Shown piece after piece: positions 28,452-37,339 of a stretch of DNA of 64,000 bases. The stretch is from the NCBI GenBank assembly GCA_031292175.1, contig JARLHQ010000032.1, positions 124,001 through 188,000 on the forward strand, in the 5' to 3' direction. The notes under the pieces were generated by a model. It did not search any database. It was not told the DNA's origin and saw only the letters and a list, made by a program, of their open reading frames with translations. The stretch is from Humidesulfovibrio sp. Lineage in GTDB: Bacteria > Desulfobacterota > Desulfovibrionia > Desulfovibrionales > Desulfovibrionaceae. The first letter of the stretch is position 1; each line of letters starts with the position of its first letter. A program made the position numbers and the translations under genes.

Positions 28452-29996
28452 ATGTCTGCACCCGTAAATGTCGCCGCCTGGCTCCTGGCCCGCAATCTTG
28501 AGCGCAGCCCGGCCAAGGCCGCCTACCTGTGCGGGGACGACATTCTGACCCACGCGGCCCTGGTCGCCGACGCCGCCCGCTTCGCCAACCTGCTGCGCGC
28601 GCGCGGGCTCGGCCCCGGCGACCGCGTTGTTCTGGTATTGCCGGACAGCTTCGCGGCGGTGAAGGCCTTCCTGGGGGCCATGCTGCTGGCCGCCGCCCCG
28701 GTGCCCGTCAGCGCCCAGCTTGCCCAGGCCGATTATGCCTTCATCCTGGAGGACTGTGGGGCCAAGGCCCTCGTCACCTGGGAGGACTCCTCGGCGGCCC
28801 TGGCCGCGCGCGGCTCCGCAACGGTGAGCTGCGTGCTCGCGTGCAGCCTGCACGGGCCCTGGGGGCTTGCGGACCATCCCTCGGAGTTTGAGGCCGTGCC
28901 GCCCCCGGAGGATCTGCCGGGCTTCATGCTCTACAGCTCCGGCTCCACGGGCCGTCCCAAGGGCGTGGTCCACCGGCAGGAGGATCTGCTCGTTCCCGCC
29001 GCGGGCTGGGGCGGGGAGGTGCTCGGCGTCAGCGGGGCGGACGTCATTTTTTCGGCCAGCAAGCTGTCCTTCGCCTATGGCCTGGCAAGTTCCCTTGGCC
29101 TGACCCTGGTGGCTGGCGCCACGGCGGTGCTTCTTCCCGGCAAGCCGGGGCCGTATGAGCTGTTCGCGACCCTTTCCCGGCACCGGCCCACGTTATTTTT
29201 CTGCGTGCCCACGCTCTACAACATGATGCTGCGGGCCTATGAACCGGGCGCGGCGGATATGGACATCGCATCCCTGCGCCTGTGCTTCTCCGCGGGCGAG
29301 GCCCTGCCCGAAGGGTTGTGCCGCGAATGGATGCGCGCCACGGGGGTGGAGATTCTGGACGGCATCGGATCCACCGAGGCCATGAACGTATTCATCTGCA
29401 ACAGGCCCGGCCAGGTGCGCTGCGGCGCCAGCGGCGTTGTGGTGCCCGGCTACGAGGCCCGGCTGGTGGACGACGCGGGTGCGCCTGTGCCCGGTGGGAC
29501 GCCGGGCAACCTGCATGTGCGCGGCGTGGGCATCGCCACCGGCTATTGGAGCCGACCCGAGAAGACGCGGGAAGCCATGCTCCCCGACGGCTGGCTGGCC
29601 ACGGGCGATGTTTGCGTGCGCGAGGGTGGCGTGTTCAGCCACCGGGGCCGCAGCGACGACATGCTCAAGGTCGGCGCGCACTGGGTCTCCCCGGTGCAGG
29701 TGGAGGAGGGCGTGCGCACGCATCCGGCGGTGCTCGACTGCGCCGTGGCCGGGGGGGCCGTGGAGGGCCTTGTCCGGCCCTGTGCCCATGTGGTGCTCCG
29801 CCCTGATTTCGAAGCCGGGCCAGGGCTCGCCACGGAAATTCTGCGTCACGCGCGCCACGCGCTGCCCCCGCAGATGTGTCCGGTGCGCGTGCTGTTTCAC
29901 GATGACCTGCCCAAAACCCCCACGGGCAAGGTGCAGCGCTTTCGCCTGCGCCAATTAAACGGGGGAGAAGGAATTGCACATGGCCAAGAGTGTTGA
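28452..29996 (+). CDS. AMP-dependent acyl-CoA/acyl-carrier ligase (benzoate-CoA-ligase-like)
   Basis: FMLYSSGSTGRPKGVVHRQEDL; GWLATGDVCVREGGVFSHRGRSDDMLKVGAHWVSPVQVE; LPKTPTGKVQRFRLR. Confidence 0.9.
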   Translation: MSAPVNVAAWLLARNLERSPAKAAYLCGDDILTHAALVADAARFANLLRARGLGPGDRVVLVLPDSFAAVKAFLGAMLLAAAPVPVSAQLAQADYAFILEDCGAKALVTWEDSSAALAARGSATVSCVLACSLHGPWGLADHPSEFEAVPPPEDLPGFMLYSSGSTGRPKGVVHRQEDLLVPAAGWGGEVLGVSGADVIFSASKLSFAYGLASSLGLTLVAGATAVLLPGKPGPYELFATLSRHRPTLFFCVPTLYNMMLRAYEPGAADMDIASLRLCFSAGEALPEGLCREWMRATGVEILDGIGSTEAMNVFICNRPGQVRCGASGVVVPGYEARLVDDAGAPVPGGTPGNLHVRGVGIATGYWSRPEKTREAMLPDGWLATGDVCVREGGVFSHRGRSDDMLKVGAHWVSPVQVEEGVRTHPAVLDCAVAGGAVEGLVRPCAHVVLRPDFEAGPGLATEILRHARHALPPQMCPVRVLFHDDLPKTPTGKVQRFRLRQLNGGEGIAHGQEC

Positions 29997-30216
29997 GGAA
30001 CTCCGTGGATTGTTGGAAGAAGCCGGGCTGCGCCCAGAACTGGTGCGCGCTCTTGATCCATCCGCGCCGCTGCTCAAACAGGGGCTCGATTCCGTCGACT
30101 TGCCGACCTTTTGCGCCCTGGTGGAGGACCGCTGCGGGGTGGTGCTGGATGAAATGACAGCCATGAACCTGCGCACCTTGGATGACTTCGCGCGATTCCT
30201 TGCGGAGCGTGGATGA
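29980..30216 (+). CDS. Acyl carrier protein
   Basis: LKQGLDSVDLPTFCALVEDRCGVVLDE: phosphopantetheine Ser in DSV motif; overlaps the ligase gene. Confidence 0.85.
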   Translation: MAKSVEELRGLLEEAGLRPELVRALDPSAPLLKQGLDSVDLPTFCALVEDRCGVVLDEMTAMNLRTLDDFARFLAERG

Positions 30217-31331
30217 GCGGCCGCATGACCAGGGCCGAAGCCCTCGCCGCGCTCAAGGCGGGCTATGTGGAGCTGACGCCCGGACAAAAGGCGACCGCCC
30301 GGCTTTTTGAACCCGCGGACGCTCCAGGCGTGGCGCGGCTGTTCTACCAGACCTACGGGGCGAGCTACCCCGTGGACGAGCCCTACATCCCGGAGCTTTT
30401 GATTGAGGCCAACCGTACGCACCAGTTCCACACCGTAGTGGCCTGCACCCCGGACGGATCAATCGCCGGGCACGGCGCCATCTACCGCAGTTCGTCGCCC
30501 AACCCGCGCTTCTACGAATACGGCCAGATCATGGTGGACAAGGCCTACCGCCAGACTCCCGCCGCCTTCCGCATGCACCGTTTCGCCGTGGAGCACCTGT
30601 TCGGCAAGGCCGAGGGCGTGGATGCCATATATGGTGAGGCCGTGTGCCACCACATGGCGACGCAGAAGATGATCCACGGTTCGGGCTTCGCCTCCTGCGG
30701 GTTGGAACTGGGTCTCATGCCCGAGACCGCATACGCGGGCGAGGGCGTTTTGGGCCGGGCCAGCTGTCTGTACGCCCAGCGCGTGGACCGTGACACGCCT
30801 GGCCCGCTGTTTCTGCCCGGAGACTGGGGTGGCCAGGTGCAGGCCCTCATGGGGCGTTGGGAGCTTTCCCGCCAAGTGGCGCAGGGAGATGCCGAGGTCC
30901 CGGCACAGGCCGCCACGGTGATCGAGTCGCGGCATTTCGCCTTCGCCGGGGTGCGGCGCGTCACCGTGTCCCGCATCGGCGCGGATTTCGCCGTGTGCCT
31001 GGCTGCGGAGCTTGAGGCTGCGCGCAACGATCAGGCGGTCCTGGTGCAGGTGTTTTTGTGCCTGGGCGAGGCCTGGGTGGGGCAGGCGGCGCGCCAGCTG
31101 CGCCAGGAAGGGTTTTTCTTCGGTGCGTATATGCCGCTGTGGTTCGCGGGAGTGGGTCCGGGGCCGGACGCGGTCATGCTCCAGCGCTTTCTTGAGCCCG
31201 TGACCCTGGCCGGGCTGCGTCTCCACACCCCTGACATGAGCGAGGTGGGGCAATGGGTGGTGGAGGACCTGGGCCGAGCCGTGCGCGAGTTCGGCGCGCC
31301 TGAAGTGATCAGTCTGCCGGTGCCGGAGTAG
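30213..31331 (+). CDS. GNAT-family acyltransferase-like protein
   Basis: VACTPDGSIAGHGAIYRSSSPNPRFYEYGQIMVDKAYRQTPAAFRMHRFAVEHLF. Confidence 0.7.
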   Translation: MSGRMTRAEALAALKAGYVELTPGQKATARLFEPADAPGVARLFYQTYGASYPVDEPYIPELLIEANRTHQFHTVVACTPDGSIAGHGAIYRSSSPNPRFYEYGQIMVDKAYRQTPAAFRMHRFAVEHLFGKAEGVDAIYGEAVCHHMATQKMIHGSGFASCGLELGLMPETAYAGEGVLGRASCLYAQRVDRDTPGPLFLPGDWGGQVQALMGRWELSRQVAQGDAEVPAQAATVIESRHFAFAGVRRVTVSRIGADFAVCLAAELEAARNDQAVLVQVFLCLGEAWVGQAARQLRQEGFFFGAYMPLWFAGVGPGPDAVMLQRFLEPVTLAGLRLHTPDMSEVGQWVVEDLGRAVREFGAPEVISLPVPE

Positions 31332-31337
31332 CAGGCC

Positions 31338-33671
31338 GTGCCGAAGCGCCACGCGCCATCACTGCCTCCATCGCCGCCGCGCGCCGATGCCCTGGCCAAG
31401 GCGCTGGGCGCGGAACGCTACGCCTTCGACGCCCGTCCCGAGGGCTGCCTGTGGGCCGGGGCGTTTCGGCCCGGCGCGCTGTTCGGCCCTGAAGGGGGCA
31501 TGGCCCACGGCCGCGTGCGCGGGGTGGACACGACGGCCGCCCTGGCTGTGCCCGGCGTGCTGCGCGTGCTGACCGCCGCGGATGTGCCGGGCGCGAACCT
31601 CCAGGGCATCGTGCACAAGGACCAGCCCGTGCTCTGCGGCGAGGTCCTCCGCCACGCGGGCGATCCTGTGGCCCTGGTGCTGGCCGAGTCGCCCGAGGCC
31701 TTGCGGGCCGGGCTGGCCGCCCTGCGCGCGGATATTGAGCCCCTGCCAGGGGTGTTCGACCCCGAGGAGGCGCTCAAAAAAGGCGCGCCCCAGGTCCACG
31801 CGGGCCGCAAGGGCGGCAACCTGCTCCTCGGCGCGGTCATCGAGAAGGGCGACGCCCGGGCCGCGCTTAAGTCCGTGCCGGTGCTGGTGCGCGGCGAATT
31901 TTCCACCCCGGTGCAGGAACACGCTTTTCTGGAAACCCCGTGCGGCGTGGCGCAGCTGTTGCCGGACGGTGCGCTCCAAATGACCGTGAGCACCCAGAGC
32001 CCGTTCCGCGACCGCTTTGAGATCGGCCATGCCCTGGGCCTCAACCCGTTCAAGATCCGCGTGCGCGCGCCGCATTTGGGCGGCGGCTTCGGCGGCAAGG
32101 ACGGGGCCACGGTGCAGTGTCTGCTGGGGCTTGCCGCGCTCAAGGCCGGGGGCCGACCCGTGCGCATGGTCTGGGACCGGGAGGAAAGCATACTGGCCGG
32201 ATACAAGCGCCACGCCGTGCGCCTGCGCTACGCCCTGGGCGCGGAGAGGGACGGCACCCTCGTGGCGCTGTCCTGCCGGGTTGTTTTCGACACCGGGGCC
32301 TACGCGCACCTGGGCAGTGAGGTCATGGAGCTTTCCATGGAGCATGCGGCCGGACCCTACCGCATCCCGCACGTGCGCGTGGTAGGCCGCTGCGTATACA
32401 CGAACAACCCCATTGCCGGGGCCTTTCGGGGCTTTGGCGTGGCCCAGGTGAGCCCGGCCTTTGAGTCGCTCATGGACGAGCTGGCGGAAAAGCTCGGCCT
32501 GGACCCGCTGGCCCTGCGGCGCAAAAACGCCCTGCGGCACGGCGATGAGAACTGTTCCGGGGTTCGGCTCACCGGCTCGGCGCAGCTCACCGATTGCCTG
32601 GACGCTGTGGCCGCGCACCCGCTGTGGACCACGCGGGAGGCGTGGCGGGCCGGGGCTCCGGCGTTTACCCGGCGCGGGGTCGGCCTCGCCGCCGTGTTCA
32701 ATGGCATGGGATATGGCCGAGGCTTGGCGGACATGGCCATCGCCAAGCTGGAGCTGACGGAGGCGGGCGGTTTTCTCGTGTACAACGGCGTGCCCGACAT
32801 GGGCCAGGGCAATTCCTCGGCCTTCGCCCTGCTGGCCTCGCAGGAGCTGAACCAACCGCCATCGGCCATCGGCCTTGTCCAGCCGGACACGGAGCAATGT
32901 CTGCCCTCGGGCTCGTCCTCAGCCGGGCGCACCACCTACACCTATGGCAATGCGCTGCTCAAGGCCTGTGCGGCAATGCGCGTGAAGCTGCTTTCCCGCG
33001 CGGCCATGGCGCTTTTCTGCGACAACCTGGAGGGCATGGAGCTCCTCCCTGGCATGGTGCGTCACCGGCCCACGGGCAAGAGCCTGCCCCTGGCCGCCAT
33101 GGCGGGCTTCCTTAGCCGTGACGACCGCGTGTGCGTGGCCGAGGCCCTCATGCCCGTGGCCCAGAACCCGCCGGACACCGGCAAGAGTTTTTTCATCGGC
33201 TTTCCACACCTGCTCTTCGCCTATGCCGCGCACCTGGCGCGCATCGAGGTGGATGAGCTGACCGGCCGGGTGCGCGTGTGCGACTATCTTGCCGTCACCG
33301 ACGGCGGCCGCGTGCTGCACCGCCAGGGGTTCGATCAGCAGGCCCAGGGCGGCGTGGCCCAGGGCCTGGGCTATGCGCTTCTGGAGGATTTTCGTCTGGC
33401 CGAAGGCCGCATCCTTACCGGCGACCTGTCCACGTATCTCATCCCCACGGCGCTGGACCTCCCGGACATCGCGTCCGAGGCGGTGGAGGGCTGCGAGGAG
33501 ACCGGCCCGCACGGGCTCAAGGGCGTGGGCGAGGTGGGCCTGAACGGTCCGGCCCCGGCCGTCGGCGCGGCGCTTTACGAGGCCACGGGCGCGCGCCTGC
33601 GCGACCTGCCCTTCACTCCGGAGCGTGTGCTGACAGCGCTGCGGAAAAAGCCGCGCCGGAGGCGGACATGA
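31338..33671 (+). CDS. Xanthine-dehydrogenase-family molybdopterin-binding subunit
   Basis: APHLGGGFGGKDGATVQCLLGLAALKAGGRPVRMVWDREES; GAFRGFGVAQ; GVGEVGLNGPAPAVGAALYEATG; GTG start likely. Confidence 0.95.
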   Translation: MPKRHAPSLPPSPPRADALAKALGAERYAFDARPEGCLWAGAFRPGALFGPEGGMAHGRVRGVDTTAALAVPGVLRVLTAADVPGANLQGIVHKDQPVLCGEVLRHAGDPVALVLAESPEALRAGLAALRADIEPLPGVFDPEEALKKGAPQVHAGRKGGNLLLGAVIEKGDARAALKSVPVLVRGEFSTPVQEHAFLETPCGVAQLLPDGALQMTVSTQSPFRDRFEIGHALGLNPFKIRVRAPHLGGGFGGKDGATVQCLLGLAALKAGGRPVRMVWDREESILAGYKRHAVRLRYALGAERDGTLVALSCRVVFDTGAYAHLGSEVMELSMEHAAGPYRIPHVRVVGRCVYTNNPIAGAFRGFGVAQVSPAFESLMDELAEKLGLDPLALRRKNALRHGDENCSGVRLTGSAQLTDCLDAVAAHPLWTTREAWRAGAPAFTRRGVGLAAVFNGMGYGRGLADMAIAKLELTEAGGFLVYNGVPDMGQGNSSAFALLASQELNQPPSAIGLVQPDTEQCLPSGSSSAGRTTYTYGNALLKACAAMRVKLLSRAAMALFCDNLEGMELLPGMVRHRPTGKSLPLAAMAGFLSRDDRVCVAEALMPVAQNPPDTGKSFFIGFPHLLFAYAAHLARIEVDELTGRVRVCDYLAVTDGGRVLHRQGFDQQAQGGVAQGLGYALLEDFRLAEGRILTGDLSTYLIPTALDLPDIASEAVEGCEETGPHGLKGVGEVGLNGPAPAVGAALYEATGARLRDLPFTPERVLTALRKKPRRRRT

Positions 33672-34159
33672 AGCTTTCATTTATTCTGAACGGCGCGACC
33701 GTGCGCCTGGACGCGGAACCGGACCGCCGGGCCGTGGACCTGCTGCGCGAGGAACTGGGCGCGCTCGACGTGAAAGAGGGCTGCGGCACGGGTGAGTGCG
33801 GGGCCTGCTCCGTGCTGGTGGACGGCGTGCAGAAGCTTTCCTGCCTCATGCTCGCCGCGCAGTTGGAAGGCCGCACGGTGGTCACTGCCGCTGGCCTGGG
33901 CACGGCGGAAAAACCGCATCCCGTGCAGCGGGCCTTTGCCGAGCACGGCGCGGTGCAGTGCGGCTTTTGCACTCCGGGGATGGCAGTCGCCGCAGCCGGG
34001 CTGCTGGCCGAGAATCCCGCCCCCGCGCGCGAGGACATCCGCCGGGCCGTTTCCGGCAACCTCTGCCGCTGCACGGGCTACGTGAAGATCATCGACGCCG
34101 TGGAGGCTGCGGCCAGGGAGCTGGCGGCGCGCAAGGGCAAGACGGAGGATGCGCGGTGA
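33668..34159 (+). CDS. (2Fe-2S)-binding subunit of the molybdo-hydroxylase
   Basis: VKEGCGTGECGACSVLVDG; QCGFCTPGM; GNLCRCTGYVKIIDAV. Confidence 0.97.
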   Translation: MKLSFILNGATVRLDAEPDRRAVDLLREELGALDVKEGCGTGECGACSVLVDGVQKLSCLMLAAQLEGRTVVTAAGLGTAEKPHPVQRAFAEHGAVQCGFCTPGMAVAAAGLLAENPAPAREDIRRAVSGNLCRCTGYVKIIDAVEAAARELAARKGKTEDAR

Positions 34160-35001
34160 ACGTGCTGACCCCGCGCGAACTGCCGGAACTCTTTGCGGCG
34201 CTGGCCGCGCCTGGCGCGCGCGTCCTTGCGGGCGGCACGGATCTGCTCGTGCGCCTGCGCGCGGATCTGCGCCAGGGCCGCAAGGTCCCGTCCAGCCTGG
34301 TGCGCCTGGACGGGCTGGAGGAACTGTGCGGCGTGGCGCGGGAGCCGGATGGCGCCCTGCGCCTGGGCGCTGCCACGACCCACGCCGGGTTGCTGGCCCA
34401 CCCGCTGGTGCGCGTGGAACTGCCAGTGCTCGCCGCCGCCCTGGCGGATCTGGGCTCGCCGCCCATCCGCAACATGGGCACCCTGGGCGGCAATCTGTGC
34501 ACGGCCTCGCCAGCGGGCGACACCCTGCCGCCGCTCATGGTGCTGGGCGCCAGTGTTGAGCTGGCCTCGGCCGCTGGCGTACGGCGCATGGCCCTGGCCG
34601 ATTTCATCACCGGGCCGGGCCGCACGCGGCTTGCGCCTGGCGAGATAGTCACGGCGGTGCTTGCGCCTTCGGCGCGGGAGTTCGCGGTGCGGCATTTCGA
34701 GAAGGTGGGCCGCAGAAGCGCCCTGGCCGTGGCCGTGGTGAGTCTGGCGGCGCTGCTGCGTCTGGATGCGCGCGGAAAGGCCGTCGAGGCGCGTCTGGCT
34801 TGGGGCAGCGTGGGCCCGACCGTCTGGCGCTGCCCGGAGGCCGAGGCCGCGCTCCTGGGACAACGCCCGACCCTGACTGCGCTCAAACGCGCGGCGGCTG
34901 TCGTCCGGGCCCGCGTCCAGCCTATTGATGATCTGCGCGCCAGCGCGGCGTACCGCAGCGAAGTGGCGGGCAACCTGCTGCTGCGTTTGGCTGCGCTTTA
35001 G
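34156..35001 (+). CDS. FAD-binding subunit of the molybdo-hydroxylase
   Basis: VLAGGTDLLVRLRADLR...SPPIRNMGTLGGNLCTASPAGDTLPPLMVLGA; GTG start. Confidence 0.95.
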   Translation: MNVLTPRELPELFAALAAPGARVLAGGTDLLVRLRADLRQGRKVPSSLVRLDGLEELCGVAREPDGALRLGAATTHAGLLAHPLVRVELPVLAAALADLGSPPIRNMGTLGGNLCTASPAGDTLPPLMVLGASVELASAAGVRRMALADFITGPGRTRLAPGEIVTAVLAPSAREFAVRHFEKVGRRSALAVAVVSLAALLRLDARGKAVEARLAWGSVGPTVWRCPEAEAALLGQRPTLTALKRAAAVVRARVQPIDDLRASAAYRSEVAGNLLLRLAAL

Positions 35002-36203
35002 ACGTCCTTCTCAGCCGAGGTGAGCCGCCCCACGGGAAGCACAGTCAGCGCGGCCATGAGCAGGATGGCCCCGCTCATCACAAACAGGCTCTGCTGGCTC
35101 AAGCCCGCCGCCAGCACCCAGCCTCCGATCATCGGTCCCAGTATGAATCCGGCGTCCATCGCCACCAGAAGCAGATTCGTGTTCAGCCCGCGCAGGCGCT
35201 TTGGGCTTACGTGGAACATGGCCGCGTTGAACAGCGGCATGCCCAGGCCCAAGGCCAGGCCGTAGAAAACGGCCATGACGTTGAGCACGGTCTGGCTGCC
35301 CGCAAGCGTGAAGCAGGGCACAAGCACGGCCAAGAAAAGCAGGGCCAGCCCCGTGGTGCGCCCGGGGTTCAGCTTGTCCAGGTGCCGCATGCCCAGCACG
35401 CGCAGGGCGATGGTGGCCACGTTGGCGCAGGTGAAGAACAGGCCGGGGTTGCCGGTGCCCAGGGCCAGGCTCCAGCTTTTGATGAAAAAATAGACGATGG
35501 TGTGGCCGGTCAGCAGGCCCAACTGCCCCAGGATCAGCGCGGCCACGCCGGGCAAGCGCAGGTTGGCGCGCACCTCGGCCCAGGCCGGGCGCTGGCTGTG
35601 TTCCTGCGGCAGGGCCGCGGCCAGGGCGCGGGTCTTGCGGCCCAGCGGGGCCAGCAGGAGGAGCGCGGGGACCATGAGCGGCGCGGCCACGGCGTAGGCG
35701 TAGCCCGGTCCGGGCAGAAAGGGCGTCACCGCCTCCACAAAGGGCGGCATGAGCGCGCTGGGCAAGAGCGAGGCGAGGGACAGGATGCCGAAGCCTTGCG
35801 CCACACGCCCCTGCGGCAGGATGTGCGTGAAGGTGGTGATGAGCCCGGAGAGCAGGAGCACATACCCCGCGCCGTGCAGTATGCGCACCAGCGCCAGCAC
35901 CGGGAGGGCTGTGGCGACGGGATAGCTCGCCAGGGCCAGGATGACCAGGCACACCCCGATACGCATGGCCCGGGTGCAGTTCGAGAGGTTCAGGGCCGCG
36001 CTGAGCCAGGGCCGCAAGGCCAGGGCCGTGAGCGGCTCCAGCGCCAGGAGCGGCCCACGCCACGCAGCTGGAATGCCAAGTCCTTGCAGGTAGTTATAAA
36101 ATCCATAAAAAATTGCTATGTTGCAAAAGCACAGCAGACCGACCACGCACAGGGCGATGAACTCATAGCTTGCGAGGGACTTCGGCTGGGCCTCCGCGTT
36201 CAT
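34998..36203 (-). CDS. MFS transporter
   Basis: About 12 hydrophobic segments with MFS-like loops. Confidence 0.85.
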   Translation of the reverse strand: MNAEAQPKSLASYEFIALCVVGLLCFCNIAIFYGFYNYLQGLGIPAAWRGPLLALEPLTALALRPWLSAALNLSNCTRAMRIGVCLVILALASYPVATALPVLALVRILHGAGYVLLLSGLITTFTHILPQGRVAQGFGILSLASLLPSALMPPFVEAVTPFLPGPGYAYAVAAPLMVPALLLLAPLGRKTRALAAALPQEHSQRPAWAEVRANLRLPGVAALILGQLGLLTGHTIVYFFIKSWSLALGTGNPGLFFTCANVATIALRVLGMRHLDKLNPGRTTGLALLFLAVLVPCFTLAGSQTVLNVMAVFYGLALGLGMPLFNAAMFHVSPKRLRGLNTNLLLVAMDAGFILGPMIGGWVLAAGLSQQSLFVMSGAILLMAALTVLPVGRLTSAEKDV

Positions 36204-37339
36204 GCCTCTTCGCCCTCGGCATCCTCGCGCACCTGGGTGACGACCTCACGGAAGCCCGCCAGAAAGTCCCGCATAGCGGGCTCTTGCACCAAGCTCACGC
36301 GGATCCAGTTGGGGAAGCGGAAGCCGGTCATGGTGCGCACCATGATTCCCCGGCGCATGAGCTGGCGATAGATGAGCGAGTCGGACGCCGGGGTCTTGAC
36401 CATGACGAAGTTGCCCGCGCCGGACACGTAAGGCAGCTCCAGCTCGCGGAAGGCCGGCAGGATAATTTCCCGGGCGCGCGCCACCATGCTCCGGGTGGCG
36501 AGGATGTGCTCGGCGTCGTCCCCGAGCGCGGCCCTGGCGGCCAGCTGCCCCAGGCCGTTGACGGAATAGACGATGTGCGTGCGCCGGATGTAGTCGATGA
36601 CGTCCTTCTGCCCGCACACGTAGCCCACGCGCAGGCCAGCCAGGGCGTACATCTTGGAAAAGGTGCGGAACACCACGACGTTCCTGTGGCGCTCCATCAG
36701 CTCCATGCCGTCCGGGAAATCCGGATCGTCCACGTATTCGCGGTAGGCTTCGTCGAGGACAACGATGGCCCGGCCGTCCACGCGCGCTAGGAAGCGCTCC
36801 ATTGTCTGGCGGTTCCACCACGTGCCAGTGGGGTTGTTGGGGTTGCACACGAACAGGATCTTGGTGCGCCCGTCCATGGCCGCCAGCATGGCCTCGGGAT
36901 CGAAGGCGTAGTCCAGGAGCGGGATCAGCCTGGCCTCGAACCCGGAGAACTCCGCCACCCATTCGTACACGGCAAAGGTCTTGTCCGCCGTGATGATGTT
37001 GTCGCCCTTTTCACAGAAGGCCTTGATGACGCTCGCGATGACCTCGCAGGAACCGTTGCCCACCAGGAAACGCTCCGGGTCCATGCCGAAGCGCTCGCCC
37101 AACGCCTGGCGCAGAAAGAAGCAGTCGCCGCTGGGATAGATGGCCGAGCGCGGCGGCTCGAAGCCGTCGATGACGCGCTGCGCCGCAGGCGGCGGGCCCA
37201 GGGCGTTCTCGTTGTTGTTCAGGCGGTGCAGGTGGTCCACCTTGTACACGCGCATGAGCTCCGGGTCCGGGCGGCTCGGCACGTAGGCCTCGAAGGACCG
37301 GATGTGCGACGGCACCAGCTCAGCTATCGGCAGGGACAT
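36200..37339 (-). CDS. Class I/II PLP aminotransferase (histidinol-phosphate-aminotransferase-like)
   Basis: LNNNENALGPPPAAQRVI; VCNPNNPTGTWWNR; VVLDEAYREYVD; VVFRTFSKMYALAGLRVGY. Confidence 0.9.
   Translation of the reverse strand: MSLPIAELVPSHIRSFEAYVPSRPDPELMRVYKVDHLHRLNNNENALGPPPAAQRVIDGFEPPRSAIYPSGDCFFLRQALGERFGMDPERFLVGNGSCEVIASVIKAFCEKGDNIITADKTFAVYEWVAEFSGFEARLIPLLDYAFDPEAMLAAMDGRTKILFVCNPNNPTGTWWNRQTMERFLARVDGRAIVVLDEAYREYVDDPDFPDGMELMERHRNVVVFRTFSKMYALAGLRVGYVCGQKDVIDYIRRTHIVYSVNGLGQLAARAALGDDAEHILATRSMVARAREIILPAFRELELPYVSGAGNFVMVKTPASDSLIYRQLMRRGIMVRTMTGFRFPNWIRVSLVQEPAMRDFLAGFREVVTQVREDAEGEEA

Noticed and set aside
31359-32897. 512-aa minus-strand ORF
   Set aside because: Antisense to a clear molybdopterin-subunit gene
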